Source: Acinetobacter shaoyimingii (GTDB lineage: Bacteria; Pseudomonadota; Gammaproteobacteria; Pseudomonadales; Moraxellaceae). Taken from it: a stretch of 64,000 nucleotides of DNA. The notes beneath the pieces were generated by a model. It saw only the letters and a program-made list of their open reading frames with translations. It made no database searches and was not told the origin of the DNA. Position 1 is the stretch's first letter, and each line of letters opens with the position of its first letter. Position numbers and translations under genes: made by a program. Below, piece after piece: positions 1-10,976 of the stretch. Location: the NCBI RefSeq assembly GCF_011578045.1, contig NZ_CP049801.1, forward strand, positions 496,001 through 560,000. The letters run 5' to 3'.

Positions 1-1
1 A

Positions 2-103
2 GCACGCGGCATGTACCGTCGTTGGGCAGATTTATTGATCCATGAAAAATGGGAAGACGTGGAAAAAGCAGCTGACGAATATGAGAAGGAGCTTATGAAA
101 TGA
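2..103 (+). CDS. hcaE: 3-phenylpropionate/cinnamate dioxygenase alpha subunit, C-terminal end (partial)
   Basis: Only the last 33 codons are in the window; the gene begins upstream. The visible tail (RGMYRRWADLL..., ending in ELMK) closely resembles the C-terminus of the Rieske oxygenase large subunit HcaE. The stop TGA overlaps the hcaF start codon (ATGA), implying translational coupling of the two oxygenase subunits. By family, the alpha subunit holds the Rieske [2Fe-2S] cluster and the mononuclear iron that dihydroxylates the aromatic ring; neither site is visible here. Exact substrate is inferred from neighbours. Confidence 0.8.
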   Translation, partial: ARGMYRRWADLLIHEKWEDVEKAADEYEKELMK

Positions 104-618
104 GTCAAATCAGCTTAGAACTTCATCACCAGATTAGTCAGTTTCTCTATCGTGAAGCAAAGTTGCTTGACGATTGGAAATTCCGCGATTGGTTAGACAC
201 ATTAGCTGAAGATATTTCTTATACGCTACGTACTACACCAAACGCTCAAACGCGTGACCGTCGTCGTTCAGTTGAACCGCCTACAACTTGGGTATTCAAC
301 GATACGAAAGATCTTTTAGAACGTCGTGTAGCTCGTCTTGAAACAGGCATGGCATGGGCTGAAGAGCCTCCTTCACGTACCACTCACATGGTGAGCAACG
401 TGATTGTAGAGCCTACTGAAGTTGAAGGCGAATACGACGTGTACGTGACTTATCTCCTATATCGTACACAAAAAGAAAAAGACGTGGTCATTTACTGTGG
501 TAAACGTCATGACAAGATCCGTAAAGTTGAAGGCGGCTTAGGTTTCCAAATCTTCAACCGTAAGATCACGCTTGACCAAGTTACCTATAACTCACATAAC
601 TTGAGTGTGTTCTTCTAA
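100..618 (+). CDS. hcaF: 3-phenylpropionate/cinnamate dioxygenase beta subunit
   Basis: The 172-residue protein has the length of HcaF and shares long stretches with it: LELHH.ISQFL near the start, LLDDWKFRDWL at about 23-33, ARLETGMAWAEEPPSRT at about 78-94 and the end SHNLSVFF. It is the small structural subunit of the alpha3-beta3 ring-hydroxylating oxygenase. It overlaps hcaE (ATGA) and its TAA overlaps the hcaC start (TAATG), so the oxygenase genes form one tightly coupled operon. A related aromatic acid may be the true substrate; the family assignment is firm, the substrate is inference. Confidence 0.9.
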   Translation: MSQISLELHHQISQFLYREAKLLDDWKFRDWLDTLAEDISYTLRTTPNAQTRDRRRSVEPPTTWVFNDTKDLLERRVARLETGMAWAEEPPSRTTHMVSNVIVEPTEVEGEYDVYVTYLLYRTQKEKDVVIYCGKRHDKIRKVEGGLGFQIFNRKITLDQVTYNSHNLSVFF

Positions 619-944
619 TGAATAAGATTTTTGTTTGCCAAGTTGACGAATTAGACGAAGGCGAAGCGCTAAAAGTAGATTGCGGCGTAAACGGTATTGA
701 TGCACTTGCAGTATTCAACAATGGTGGTGAATTCTTCGCTATGAATGATAAATGCAGTCATGGTAATGCTTCGATGTCTGAAGGTTATCTTGAAGACGAC
801 GGTACTGTTGAATGTCCACTACATTCAGCTCGTTTTTGCTTAAAAACAGGTGAAGCACTATGTCTACCTGCAACTGACCCGATCCAAACTTTCCCTGTGA
901 TCGTTGAAGATGGTCAATTGTTCGTAGAAATGGCAGGAGAATAA
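618..944 (+). CDS. hcaC: Rieske-type ferredoxin of the dioxygenase system
   Basis: This 108-residue ferredoxin carries a Rieske [2Fe-2S] motif: C-S-H-G at about residues 46-49 and C-P-L-H at about 65-68. Its length matches HcaC. It passes electrons from the FAD reductase (hcaD downstream) to the terminal oxygenase (hcaEF upstream). Its ATG overlaps the hcaF stop and hcaB starts 3 bases after its stop, so it sits inside the coupled operon. Ferredoxins of this type are shared by many aromatic dioxygenases, so the name rests partly on context. Confidence 0.9.
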   Translation: MNKIFVCQVDELDEGEALKVDCGVNGIDALAVFNNGGEFFAMNDKCSHGNASMSEGYLEDDGTVECPLHSARFCLKTGEALCLPATDPIQTFPVIVEDGQLFVEMAGE

Positions 945-946
945 TC

Positions 947-1762
947 ATGGGTTGGCTACAAGGCGAAGTTGCACTTATTACTGGTGGTGGTTCAGGTTTA
1001 GGCTGGGCTTTGGTTGAACGTTTTTTGGAAGAAGGCGCTCAAGTTGCAGTTCTTCAACGTTCAAAAGCGAAAGTTGAAGCCTTGAATGAACACTTCGGCG
1101 GTAAAGTTCTTGCGATTGAAGGCGATGTAGCCAGCTATGAAGATAATGTCCGTGCTGTGAAAGCCACTGTAGAACGTTTTGGTAAACTCGACTGTTTCGT
1201 GGGTAATGCAGGTATATGGGATCACTATGCTGATATCGTTAATACCTCTGGTGAACAGCTCGAAAAAGCCTTTGATGAAATCATGGGGATCAACACCAAA
1301 TCACTGATTCTTGGTGCGAAAGCAGCACTTGAAGAGCTTGTAAAGTCTGAAGGTTCAATCATCTTCACACTGTCAAACTCTGCGCTTTATTCTGCCGGTG
1401 GTGGTCCTGTTTATACTGCATCAAAACATGCAGGTGTGGGCATCATGAAAGAATTGGCGTATGAGCTTGCGCCTAAAGTACGAGTGAATGCTGTTGCACC
1501 ATCAGGTATGAATGTGAATATCAAAGGTGCGGCGTCACTCGGTCAAGAAAATCTTGGTCTTTTGGATGCACGTGATCCTGAGAAAATCGCACGTGGCATG
1601 CCACTGAATTTCTTACCTGAACCTGAAGACATGACTGGTTCTTATGTACTGTTGGCTTCACGTGCGAATAACCGTCCACTCACAGGCGTTTTAATTAATG
1701 CTGAATGTGGTTTAGGTATTCGTGGTTTACGTCAACCTCGTGCAGGTTTCTTCGACGAATAA
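947..1762 (+). CDS. hcaB: 3-phenylpropionate/cinnamate dihydrodiol dehydrogenase
   Basis: A 271-residue short-chain dehydrogenase that rearomatises the cis-dihydrodiol made by HcaEF, reducing NAD+ and giving the catechol. It has the glycine-rich nucleotide motif TGGGSGLG (about 12-19), the NAGIWDH stretch (about 86-92), the catalytic Ser in FTLSNSA, and the YTASK Tyr/Lys pair (about 157-161). NAGIWD, LAYELAPKVRVN and the C-terminal GLGIRGLR are shared with E. coli HcaB. It begins 3 bases after hcaC. A 67-base gap holding a hairpin separates it from the ring-cleavage gene. Confidence 0.92.
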   Translation: MGWLQGEVALITGGGSGLGWALVERFLEEGAQVAVLQRSKAKVEALNEHFGGKVLAIEGDVASYEDNVRAVKATVERFGKLDCFVGNAGIWDHYADIVNTSGEQLEKAFDEIMGINTKSLILGAKAALEELVKSEGSIIFTLSNSALYSAGGGPVYTASKHAGVGIMKELAYELAPKVRVNAVAPSGMNVNIKGAASLGQENLGLLDARDPEKIARGMPLNFLPEPEDMTGSYVLLASRANNRPLTGVLINAECGLGIRGLRQPRAGFFDE

Positions 1763-1790
1763 ACGCTTAAAGATCTAATGGACTAACCTA

Positions 1791-1811
1791 AGATAGCCGA
1801 ATTGGCTATCT
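1791..1811 (+). terminator. Hairpin between hcaB and mhpB
   Basis: A perfect 8-bp stem (AGATAGCC / GGCTATCT) with a 5-base loop, followed by TCCGTTTTG rather than a clean T-run. It sits just ahead of the mhpB ribosome binding site (GGAG at 1820-1823). It is more likely a partial terminator or an mRNA-processing or stability hairpin than a full stop, because the operon continues. Confidence 0.35.
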
Positions 1812-1829
1812 TCCGTTTTGGAGTCAATC

Positions 1830-2792
1830 ATGCCCGTTAAACTCATTTGTGCTTCGCATAGTCCTTTAATGGAATTTGCTTCACCGCAAGAGCAACATAA
1901 AGAGCAAGCTGTAAGAAATGCCTTTGACCAACTTGCTGCTGAAGTAAAAGCCTACGATCCTACACTGATCATTACCTTCGGTCCTGACCATTTTAATGGT
2001 TTCTTTTACGACTTGATGCCAAGTTTCTGTGTGGGTATCCGTGCCACAGCGGCAGGCGATTGGGACTATGGCAAGATTGACAACAAAATTGATGTGCCTG
2101 AAGAAAAAGCATTAGGTCTTGTACGTCGTGTACTCGATGAAGGCGTAGATGTTGCGTACTCATATCGTATGCAGGCAGATCATGGTGTGACTCAACCATT
2201 ACATTTCTTGTGTGGTGGTCATCTTGATCGCTATCCAACGATTCCAATTTTTATTAATGGTGCAGCAGCACCGATGCCAACGACAAAGCGTACCATTGCT
2301 TTAGGTCGTGCGGTTGGTCAGTTCATTAAGTCCTTAAATCTTGAAAATGAACGTGTACTGGTTTTAGGTACAGGTGGTCTTTCTCATGATCCACCAACGC
2401 CACAAATGGGTTCAGTACCGCCAGAGGTTGAAGAATTCCTCATCGCTGGTCGTAATCCAAGCGAAGAATCACGTAATAATCGTCAAGCAAAAATTATTGC
2501 TGTGGGTCAAAAGCTTGCTGCTGGAGACAAATCAGTTGCAGTGCCATTGAATCCTGAGTGGGATCGTAATTTGCTTGAAACATTCAAGAAAGCAGATTTC
2601 GCAACACTTGAAGCCATGACTGAAGCTGAAATTCGTCGTGATGGTGGCCGTGGTGGTCAAGAAGTTCGTTCTTGGATGGCTGCGTTTGCTGCATTACATG
2701 AAATTGGTGAGTATGAAATGACGACTCATTGTTACGAAGATATTAGTGAGTGGATTGCGGGCTTCGGTATCGTATCTGCAGAATTGACATAA
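1830..2792 (+). CDS. mhpB: 2,3-dihydroxyphenylpropionate 1,2-dioxygenase (MhpB-type extradiol dioxygenase)
   Basis: A 320-residue class III (LigB superfamily) extradiol dioxygenase that cleaves the catechol ring next to the hydroxyls using Fe(II). It resembles E. coli MhpB along its length: SHSPL near the N-terminus (His10), GPDHFNGFFYD with His54, QADHG with His118, GLSHDPP with His186, and EWIAGFG at the C-terminus. The ATG at 1830 is preferred because GGAG lies 6 bases upstream; the frame is open a little further 5'. In E. coli this gene belongs to the separate mhp operon, whereas here it follows hcaB and precedes the reductase gene. Confidence 0.88.
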   Translation: MPVKLICASHSPLMEFASPQEQHKEQAVRNAFDQLAAEVKAYDPTLIITFGPDHFNGFFYDLMPSFCVGIRATAAGDWDYGKIDNKIDVPEEKALGLVRRVLDEGVDVAYSYRMQADHGVTQPLHFLCGGHLDRYPTIPIFINGAAAPMPTTKRTIALGRAVGQFIKSLNLENERVLVLGTGGLSHDPPTPQMGSVPPEVEEFLIAGRNPSEESRNNRQAKIIAVGQKLAAGDKSVAVPLNPEWDRNLLETFKKADFATLEAMTEAEIRRDGGRGGQEVRSWMAAFAALHEIGEYEMTTHCYEDISEWIAGFGIVSAELT

Positions 2793-2803
2793 GGAATAAT
2801 CAC

Positions 2804-4036
2804 ATGAGCCAAAATGCTATCGAAACCATCGTTATTGTCGGTGCTGGTCAAGCTGGTGCGAGCGCCATTCTCGAACTTCGCGCAAACAAATATGAAGGCA
2901 AAATCATTTTGGTCGGTGATGAAAGCCATCTTCCATATGAACGTCCACCATTGTCAAAGGATGTGATTTTAAATCCTGAAGGCACGAAAATTGAAATTTT
3001 GTCAGAACAAAAATTGGCAGATTTGAATGTGGATGTGATTCGTGGCAATGGTGTCGTGAAAATCAACGCTGAAGCTAAAACAGTCGAATTGAAAAATGGT
3101 GACGTTGTTGCTTATGACAAGTTGCTTCTTGCAACAGGTGGTGCAGCACGTCGTCTACCGAATTTTGATGCTTTGGGCAAACACGTTTACACACTACGAA
3201 ATCTTGAAGATTCACAAGCACTTGTTCCTGTATTACAACCTGGTCGCCGTTTAATTTTAATCGGTGGTGGTGTGATTGGCTTAGAGCTTGCATCAAGTGC
3301 GCGTTATAAAGAATGTGAAGTCACTGTCATTGAAATGGGTCCAATGGTCATGGGCCGTTGTTCACCATTGGTATTGAGTGAATTTTTGTTAGAACAACAC
3401 CGTGCTAAAGGTGTCGATGTTCGCCTTTCAACATCAATTTCAGACTGTCGTTTAGATGGTGAAGAAGTTGTTGTGACTTTAGCTTCTGGCGAAGAACTTC
3501 GTGCAGATGCAGTCGTCTATGGTATTGGTATTGTGCCGAATGCTCAGCTTGCAATTGCTGCTGGTTTAGATGCTGACATTGCAATTAAAGTGAATGAAAA
3601 CTGCCAATCTTCTAACCCAGATATTTATGCTGCGGGCGATGTTGCAACACAACTTCGTGAAGATGGTCAACATCGCCGTGTTGAAACTTGGGAAAATGCC
3701 AATCTTCAAGCCGGTATTTTTGCACGCCACGTGATGGGTGTTGAACATCCTAAAGCCAACCCAGCTTGGTTCTGGACAGACCAATTGGACATTAATTTCC
3801 AATTTGTGGGCGATATGGCTGCGGCTGAATGGCACATTCGTGGGGAAATGGATGTGGCAAAAGGTGCAGACAATTCTTTCGTTATGTACGGTGTGACCAA
3901 TGGTCAAATCGTGGCAGGCATTACGGTGAATGCAGCTAAAGAAATGCGTCATTTGAAAAAAATGATTGCCAAAGATGCTGCTTTTGAAGCTGAAAAACAT
4001 TTGGATACGGCTCAAGACCTACGCAAAATTGCTTAA
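2804..4036 (+). CDS. hcaD: Ferredoxin--NAD+ reductase subunit of the dioxygenase
   Basis: A 410-residue FAD-dependent reductase that takes electrons from NADH and passes them to HcaC. The N-terminal FAD motif VGAGQAGA (about 11-18) is followed by YERPPLSK, an NAD-binding motif LIGGGVIGLE mid-protein, and the second FAD motif IYAAGDVA at about 270. The ATG at 2804 with AAGGAATA upstream is chosen over a longer open frame overlapping mhpB. It is the last gene of the operon, 11 bases after mhpB, followed by a strong terminator. No ring-cleavage hydrolase or aldolase genes follow, so later pathway steps must be encoded elsewhere. Confidence 0.9.
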   Translation: MSQNAIETIVIVGAGQAGASAILELRANKYEGKIILVGDESHLPYERPPLSKDVILNPEGTKIEILSEQKLADLNVDVIRGNGVVKINAEAKTVELKNGDVVAYDKLLLATGGAARRLPNFDALGKHVYTLRNLEDSQALVPVLQPGRRLILIGGGVIGLELASSARYKECEVTVIEMGPMVMGRCSPLVLSEFLLEQHRAKGVDVRLSTSISDCRLDGEEVVVTLASGEELRADAVVYGIGIVPNAQLAIAAGLDADIAIKVNENCQSSNPDIYAAGDVATQLREDGQHRRVETWENANLQAGIFARHVMGVEHPKANPAWFWTDQLDINFQFVGDMAAAEWHIRGEMDVAKGADNSFVMYGVTNGQIVAGITVNAAKEMRHLKKMIAKDAAFEAEKHLDTAQDLRKIA

Positions 4037-4060
4037 GTCGAATTGAGACCCTCCACAAAC

Positions 4061-4090
4061 AGACCTATGCTTGGCATAGGTCTGTTTTTT
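4061..4090 (+). terminator. Rho-independent terminator of the hca-type operon
   Basis: A perfect stem AGACCTATGC / GCATAGGTCT (4061-4070 and 4074-4083) is followed by GTTTTTT. It lies 24 bases after the hcaD stop and clearly ends the operon. Confidence 0.9.
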
Positions 4091-4130
4091 ATGTGCCTAA
4101 AGAAAATATAGAGTTTATTTTGAGCAATTT

Positions 4131-5045
4131 ATGAGTTCTCATTCATCGCCCCTCGTGGTGACCACAAGTATTTATGTATTATTGGTTTTAGTCTGGGCAA
4201 CTACGCCTTTGGCGATTGTATGGAGTGTCGAGGAAGTCCATCCGATGTGGGTGTTATTGATTCGCTATTTCGGCGCATCGATCATTGCCTTATTTATTTT
4301 AAAAGTTCGTAATGACCCTCTGCCGTTTGACCAGATATCTTTAAAAAGTTACGTGGCTGGCAGTCTGAATTTGATTGGTGCACAGCTTTTTATCTATTTG
4401 GCTGCCAACTATTTAACCTCAGGTTTAATGGCATTGTTATTTGGTTTCTCGCCTTTGGTTGCAGGACTGATTGGGCATGTGATTTTAAAAACGCAAAGAT
4501 TGGCTTGGTTACAATGGCTGGGGATGGCAGTCGCTGTTTTAGGGCTAGTTTACGTATTTGCAGACTCAGCTGACAGTAAAGTAAACCCGATTGGTATTGG
4601 ATTGATGTTCATTAGTATTGTGTCTTACATCAGTTCAATTTTTTGGGTGAAGCAGATTAATGCACCGCTTAATCCCATGTCGCAAGCAACAGGGTCATTG
4701 GTGGTGTCTGCACTGGCTTCTTTAGGTTTATTGCCGTTTATTTGGCAACATGTGCCGACTCAAATACCAGGCACGCATACCATTGTTGGTTTTGTATTTA
4801 CCATGACCATGTCGTCGATTGTGGCTATGCTATGTTATTTCTGGCTGATTAAACGACTCAATGCCTCTACAGTTTCACTCACCAACGTGATGACACCGAT
4901 CATTGCATTGATTTTAGGCGCCTTACTGAATCATGAACACATCAGCATGAATGCGGTATTCGGTATTGCCGTGGTCATGTTTGGCATTGTGATGTATTTC
5001 TGGAAAGAATGGATACTGATGTATAAAGCCAAACACATGCGTTAA
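4131..5045 (+). CDS. EamA/DMT-family membrane exporter
   Basis: A 304-residue inner-membrane protein with about ten hydrophobic segments and the two-fold repeat of EamA domains (roughly residues 12-142 and 155-292). The first half contains VLVWATTPLAIVWSVEE, typical of the family; the second ends in a positively charged tail (KAKHMR). Such proteins export small metabolites or amino acids, but the substrate cannot be read from sequence. It lies after the hca terminator and is convergent with the next gene, so it is probably transcribed alone. Confidence 0.8.
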   Translation: MSSHSSPLVVTTSIYVLLVLVWATTPLAIVWSVEEVHPMWVLLIRYFGASIIALFILKVRNDPLPFDQISLKSYVAGSLNLIGAQLFIYLAANYLTSGLMALLFGFSPLVAGLIGHVILKTQRLAWLQWLGMAVAVLGLVYVFADSADSKVNPIGIGLMFISIVSYISSIFWVKQINAPLNPMSQATGSLVVSALASLGLLPFIWQHVPTQIPGTHTIVGFVFTMTMSSIVAMLCYFWLIKRLNASTVSLTNVMTPIIALILGALLNHEHISMNAVFGIAVVMFGIVMYFWKEWILMYKAKHMR

Positions 5046-5076
5046 AACTTAGATGTTATTTGGCTATACTCATTGT

Positions 5077-5544
5077 TTAATCATCATCTGAAAACCGTGT
5101 TGCCAAATGCGGTTTCATCAAATGCAATATTGGATTTGGACAGCCTTCGGCATCCACTTCCGATCTCGCCATGATTTCAAAACCATGTTGAACAAAAATT
5201 TGAAATAAGATCTGATGGTGTTCAGAGACATCCACATAATACACACCAAGATCAACGACATGTTTTACCAATTGGCTACAAATTCCTTGTCGCATATAGC
5301 GTGGTGAGATCAGTATCATTTCAACTTTATTGTTTGCTACACCAAATGCACCAGCAATCTCATTGTTTATTTCAACGTGAAATAATTGTAGGAGCTCATA
5401 ATAGCCGTGTTGCACATAAAGTGCTTGAATTTGATTTAATTGTGTTTGAGTGAAAAGATGAGGAATTTCTTTTAAGCACAAATTCCACGTATTAATCAAA
5501 TCTTGATGCTGTTGAGTGGTCGTTCTTTTTATTGTATTTTTCAT
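5077..5544 (-). CDS. GNAT N-acetyltransferase, YjaB-like
   Basis: A 155-residue GNAT-fold protein. The acetyl-CoA pyrophosphate loop is visible as RQGICSQL (about 91-98), preceded by the strand EMILISPRYM. The C-terminal GFEIMARSEVD...PNPILHL matches the end of E. coli YjaB (GFKVTGRSEVD). By family it transfers an acetyl group from acetyl-CoA to an unidentified amine. It is convergent with the DMT exporter and divergent from the cation transporter. Confidence 0.75.
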   Translation of the reverse strand: MKNTIKRTTTQQHQDLINTWNLCLKEIPHLFTQTQLNQIQALYVQHGYYELLQLFHVEINNEIAGAFGVANNKVEMILISPRYMRQGICSQLVKHVVDLGVYYVDVSEHHQILFQIFVQHGFEIMARSEVDAEGCPNPILHLMKPHLATRFSDDD

Positions 5545-5711
5545 GTGACTAATAATTTTTATTGTTCGTTATTATTGATTTTTTCTAAACGGCTGCCAAA
5601 TTAGAAAAGCAACAAAATCATAAAGAAAAAACATTCTTTGTCTTGCTACTATGAGATGAGATAGGCAAAAACACAAGCAAGTATTTGTTACATCAAAATT
5701 ATGGACAATAA

Positions 5712-6650
5712 ATGTCAGATTCTAACAAAATCGTCATATACGCAGCCCTTTTAGGGAACTTAGCCATTGCCTTGGTGAAGTTTGTAGCCGCATATATTAC
5801 CAATAGTTCAGCCATGCTCAGTGAAGCGATTCACTCTGTGGTTGATACTTTGAATGAAATATTGTTGTTGTATGGTTTAAAAAAATCACAACAACCAGCA
5901 AATCATCAGCATCCTTTTGGATTTGGTCGTGAACTCTATTTTTGGGCATTTATTGTGGCCTTGATGGTGTTTGCCTTAGGAGCAATCGTGTCGATTTATC
6001 AAGGCGTGCAACATATTCGCCATCCTGAAGAGATGGTTTCTCCTTATGTGAACTATGCGGTATTAGGCATTGCCATATTATGTGAAGGTGGGTCTTGGTT
6101 TGTGGCATTGAAGAGTTTTCGAAGAACCAAAGGCAAGATGGGCTATTTTGAAGCTTTTCGTCGTAGTAAAGACCCGACGACTTTTACCGTTTTATTTGAA
6201 GATTCAGCTGCTTTAATTGGTTTAATGATCGCATTGGTGGGTATTTATCTTGCGCATAGTTTAGGTATTCCTGAGATTGATGGTATTTCTTCCATTTTAA
6301 TTGGTGTGGTTTTGGCCATTTCTGCATTTTTATTGGGTAAGGAAACCAAAGGTCTTTTATTGGGTGAAACCGCTGATCCTCAGCTTAGACAAAATGTATT
6401 AAATATTGCTCAGCATGATCCTTCTGTGCAATCTGCCAATGGTGTACTCACTGAACAAATGGGTGCACATCAGGTGATTGCCTCATTAAGCTTGGAATTT
6501 AAAGATAATCTGACCTCAGATGACATTGAATTATGTGTGAATCGCATAGAAGCTGAAATTAAAAAAATTCATCCTGAAATTGTGGCGTTATTTATCAAGC
6601 CTCAAACCAAACAAGTGTGGCTGGAAAGAATGAAAGGGCGTTTAGAATAA
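5712..6650 (+). CDS. Cation diffusion facilitator family metal transporter
   Basis: A 312-residue CDF protein with about six membrane helices and a cytoplasmic C-terminal domain (about 205-312). The metal-site helix contains SEAIHSVVDTLNE (H-x3-D at about 41-45), followed by the HPFGFGRE motif at about 67-74 and a second metal helix around FEDSAALIGL. It is expected to export divalent cations such as Zn2+, Co2+ or Fe2+ by proton antiport; the metal cannot be assigned. The next gene starts 3 bases after its stop, suggesting co-transcription. Confidence 0.88.
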   Translation: MSDSNKIVIYAALLGNLAIALVKFVAAYITNSSAMLSEAIHSVVDTLNEILLLYGLKKSQQPANHQHPFGFGRELYFWAFIVALMVFALGAIVSIYQGVQHIRHPEEMVSPYVNYAVLGIAILCEGGSWFVALKSFRRTKGKMGYFEAFRRSKDPTTFTVLFEDSAALIGLMIALVGIYLAHSLGIPEIDGISSILIGVVLAISAFLLGKETKGLLLGETADPQLRQNVLNIAQHDPSVQSANGVLTEQMGAHQVIASLSLEFKDNLTSDDIELCVNRIEAEIKKIHPEIVALFIKPQTKQVWLERMKGRLE

Positions 6651-6652
6651 TC

Positions 6653-7774
6653 ATGGTGAAACTGACGCAAGTTGAAGATCATGACAATCTTCAGGAAGAA
6701 CATGCAAAAAAAACCTCTGCAGTGACAAAAGATTCAGGATTGCATTTCCAATTGGTGACTGAAAACTGTATTTCGCATACATGGACCAATCCACGTTTTA
6801 ATTATATTTCAACGGATCATTTTGATGGCGAGAAATTTTATAATCTCCTGCCGAATCCAGATAAGCGTAGCCGTTGGAGTCTATTGAAATGGATATTGTC
6901 GCGTAAATCTTCCACATGGGATGTAGACTCAGCTCAGGAATATAAAGACTTTCTGGCGACCAAAAGAGCCTTACCTGAAGAACGCCCAAATGCAGATCTA
7001 AACGATTGGCAAGTCTGGTTTGTCGGTCATGCGACAGTATTGTTGCAGATTGGACCATATAACTTTTTAACCGATCCAGTTTGGTCTGAACATGTCAGTC
7101 CTAAGCAGGGAAGTGGTCCTAAGCGTGTTATTCCTGCAGGAATTGCTTTGGAACAACTCCCAAGAATTCATGGCGTTTTACTGAGTCATAACCATTATGA
7201 TCATATGGATATTGCCACCTTAAGATGGCTGTATCACAAGTTCGCTATGCCTATTTATACGGGACTAGGAAATGCACATTATTTGCCACAAGAGTTTAAT
7301 GTGGTGGAAATGGATTGGTGGCAATCTGCATTAATGCACAATTTAAAAATTGTTTATACACCAGCTCAGCATGGTTCTGGTCGAGGTTTAAGAGATCAAA
7401 ATGCAGCGCTTTGGGGTGGTTTTTCAATTGTCTCAGATCATGGGCATTTCTTTTTTGCAGGTGATACAGGATACTCACCGCATTTTAAAGAAATACAAAA
7501 ACGCTTGGGTACTCCGCGCATTGCATTATTGCCAATTGGGGCTTATGAGCCTCGTGCTTTAATGAAACATATGCATATGAACCCGCAAGATGCTTTTCAA
7601 GCACATGTGGATTTACAAGCTCGTCGTTCATTGGCGATTCATTATCGAACTTTTCAGTTGACCGATGAAATGCGAGATCAGCCAGAATATGATTTGAATC
7701 GGGCGATGAATAAATCATCTAAACTGATGAAGCCTTTTTATTGTATACGTGAGGGGCGGCGTTTAATTGTTTAA
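6653..7774 (+). CDS. MBL-fold metallo-hydrolase (NAPE-PLD/RomA-like)
   Basis: A 373-residue metallo-beta-lactamase-fold protein. The zinc motif HNHYDHMD (H-x-H-x-D-H) lies at about residues 180-187 in LLSHNHYDH. A GDTGYSPHF loop carries the bridging Asp at about 268, and AIHYRTFQL the final His. The pattern FVGHATVLLQI...FLTDPVWS is typical of the NAPE-PLD/RomA branch, whose bacterial substrates are mostly unknown. ATG 6653 is chosen because it begins just after the CDF stop; the frame is open upstream inside that gene. Confidence 0.82.
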   Translation: MVKLTQVEDHDNLQEEHAKKTSAVTKDSGLHFQLVTENCISHTWTNPRFNYISTDHFDGEKFYNLLPNPDKRSRWSLLKWILSRKSSTWDVDSAQEYKDFLATKRALPEERPNADLNDWQVWFVGHATVLLQIGPYNFLTDPVWSEHVSPKQGSGPKRVIPAGIALEQLPRIHGVLLSHNHYDHMDIATLRWLYHKFAMPIYTGLGNAHYLPQEFNVVEMDWWQSALMHNLKIVYTPAQHGSGRGLRDQNAALWGGFSIVSDHGHFFFAGDTGYSPHFKEIQKRLGTPRIALLPIGAYEPRALMKHMHMNPQDAFQAHVDLQARRSLAIHYRTFQLTDEMRDQPEYDLNRAMNKSSKLMKPFYCIREGRRLIV

Positions 7775-7829
7775 TTTAAAAGATGTTGTTTATTCTAGTT
7801 AGCATTTAAGGTTGTAATTGTATTGCTAT

Positions 7830-8240
7830 TTAAGTGTAAGTAATATCTTTCATTTTTTTGTTTGAGTGAAGTATTTGTATGGCAATGATTGAAAGCGTGA
7901 TCATGGCAATATTCATCACCACTGGATTAAAAGCATGATAGAAATACTGTGGGTAAATGATGCCGACAATGATCATTAAAATGGTCAGCCCAACAATATT
8001 AATTACATGTAATAAAATGGATTTTTTCACTAGTAAAAATAAACTACCAAATACAATCTCTATCATACCTGAAAGCGTAATCAACGTTGGAACTGTTAAA
8101 AACTGAATACCTGTATATTGCCAGAACAGATGTTCTTCATTTACTTGATAGATGATTTTTGGTACGAGTCCTTGATAGATCCAAAGTATAGCGAGTGTCA
8201 ATTGTAAGGTTCTTAATATTGAGCTAAGGGTAGATTGCAT
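7830..8240 (-). CDS. DoxX-like membrane protein
   Basis: A 136-residue protein with four hydrophobic segments, resembling the DoxX-like (DoxX_3) group: WIYQGLVPKIIY at the end of the first helix, SGMIEIVFGSLFLL in the second, and long third and fourth helices ending in a short charged tail. Start is set at 8240 because TGAGAA lies just upstream; an in-frame ATG 17 codons earlier lacks a ribosome site. Function is unknown. It is convergent with the MBL hydrolase. Confidence 0.65.
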   Translation of the reverse strand: MQSTLSSILRTLQLTLAILWIYQGLVPKIIYQVNEEHLFWQYTGIQFLTVPTLITLSGMIEIVFGSLFLLVKKSILLHVINIVGLTILMIIVGIIYPQYFYHAFNPVVMNIAMITLSIIAIQILHSNKKMKDITYT

Positions 8241-10922
<2,682 letters not shown>

Positions 10923-10937
10923 TTTTGCATTGAAATC

Positions 10938-10967
10938 AAAAAAACCGTCCGAAAGGGCGGTTTTTTT
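10938..10967. terminator. Bidirectional terminator between katG and the PqaA-like gene
   Basis: Stem AACCGTCC / GGGCGGTT with a GAAA-containing loop, flanked by an A-run on the left and TTTTTTT on the right. It can terminate both convergent genes. Confidence 0.88.
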
Positions 10968-10976
10968 ATTTTGATT

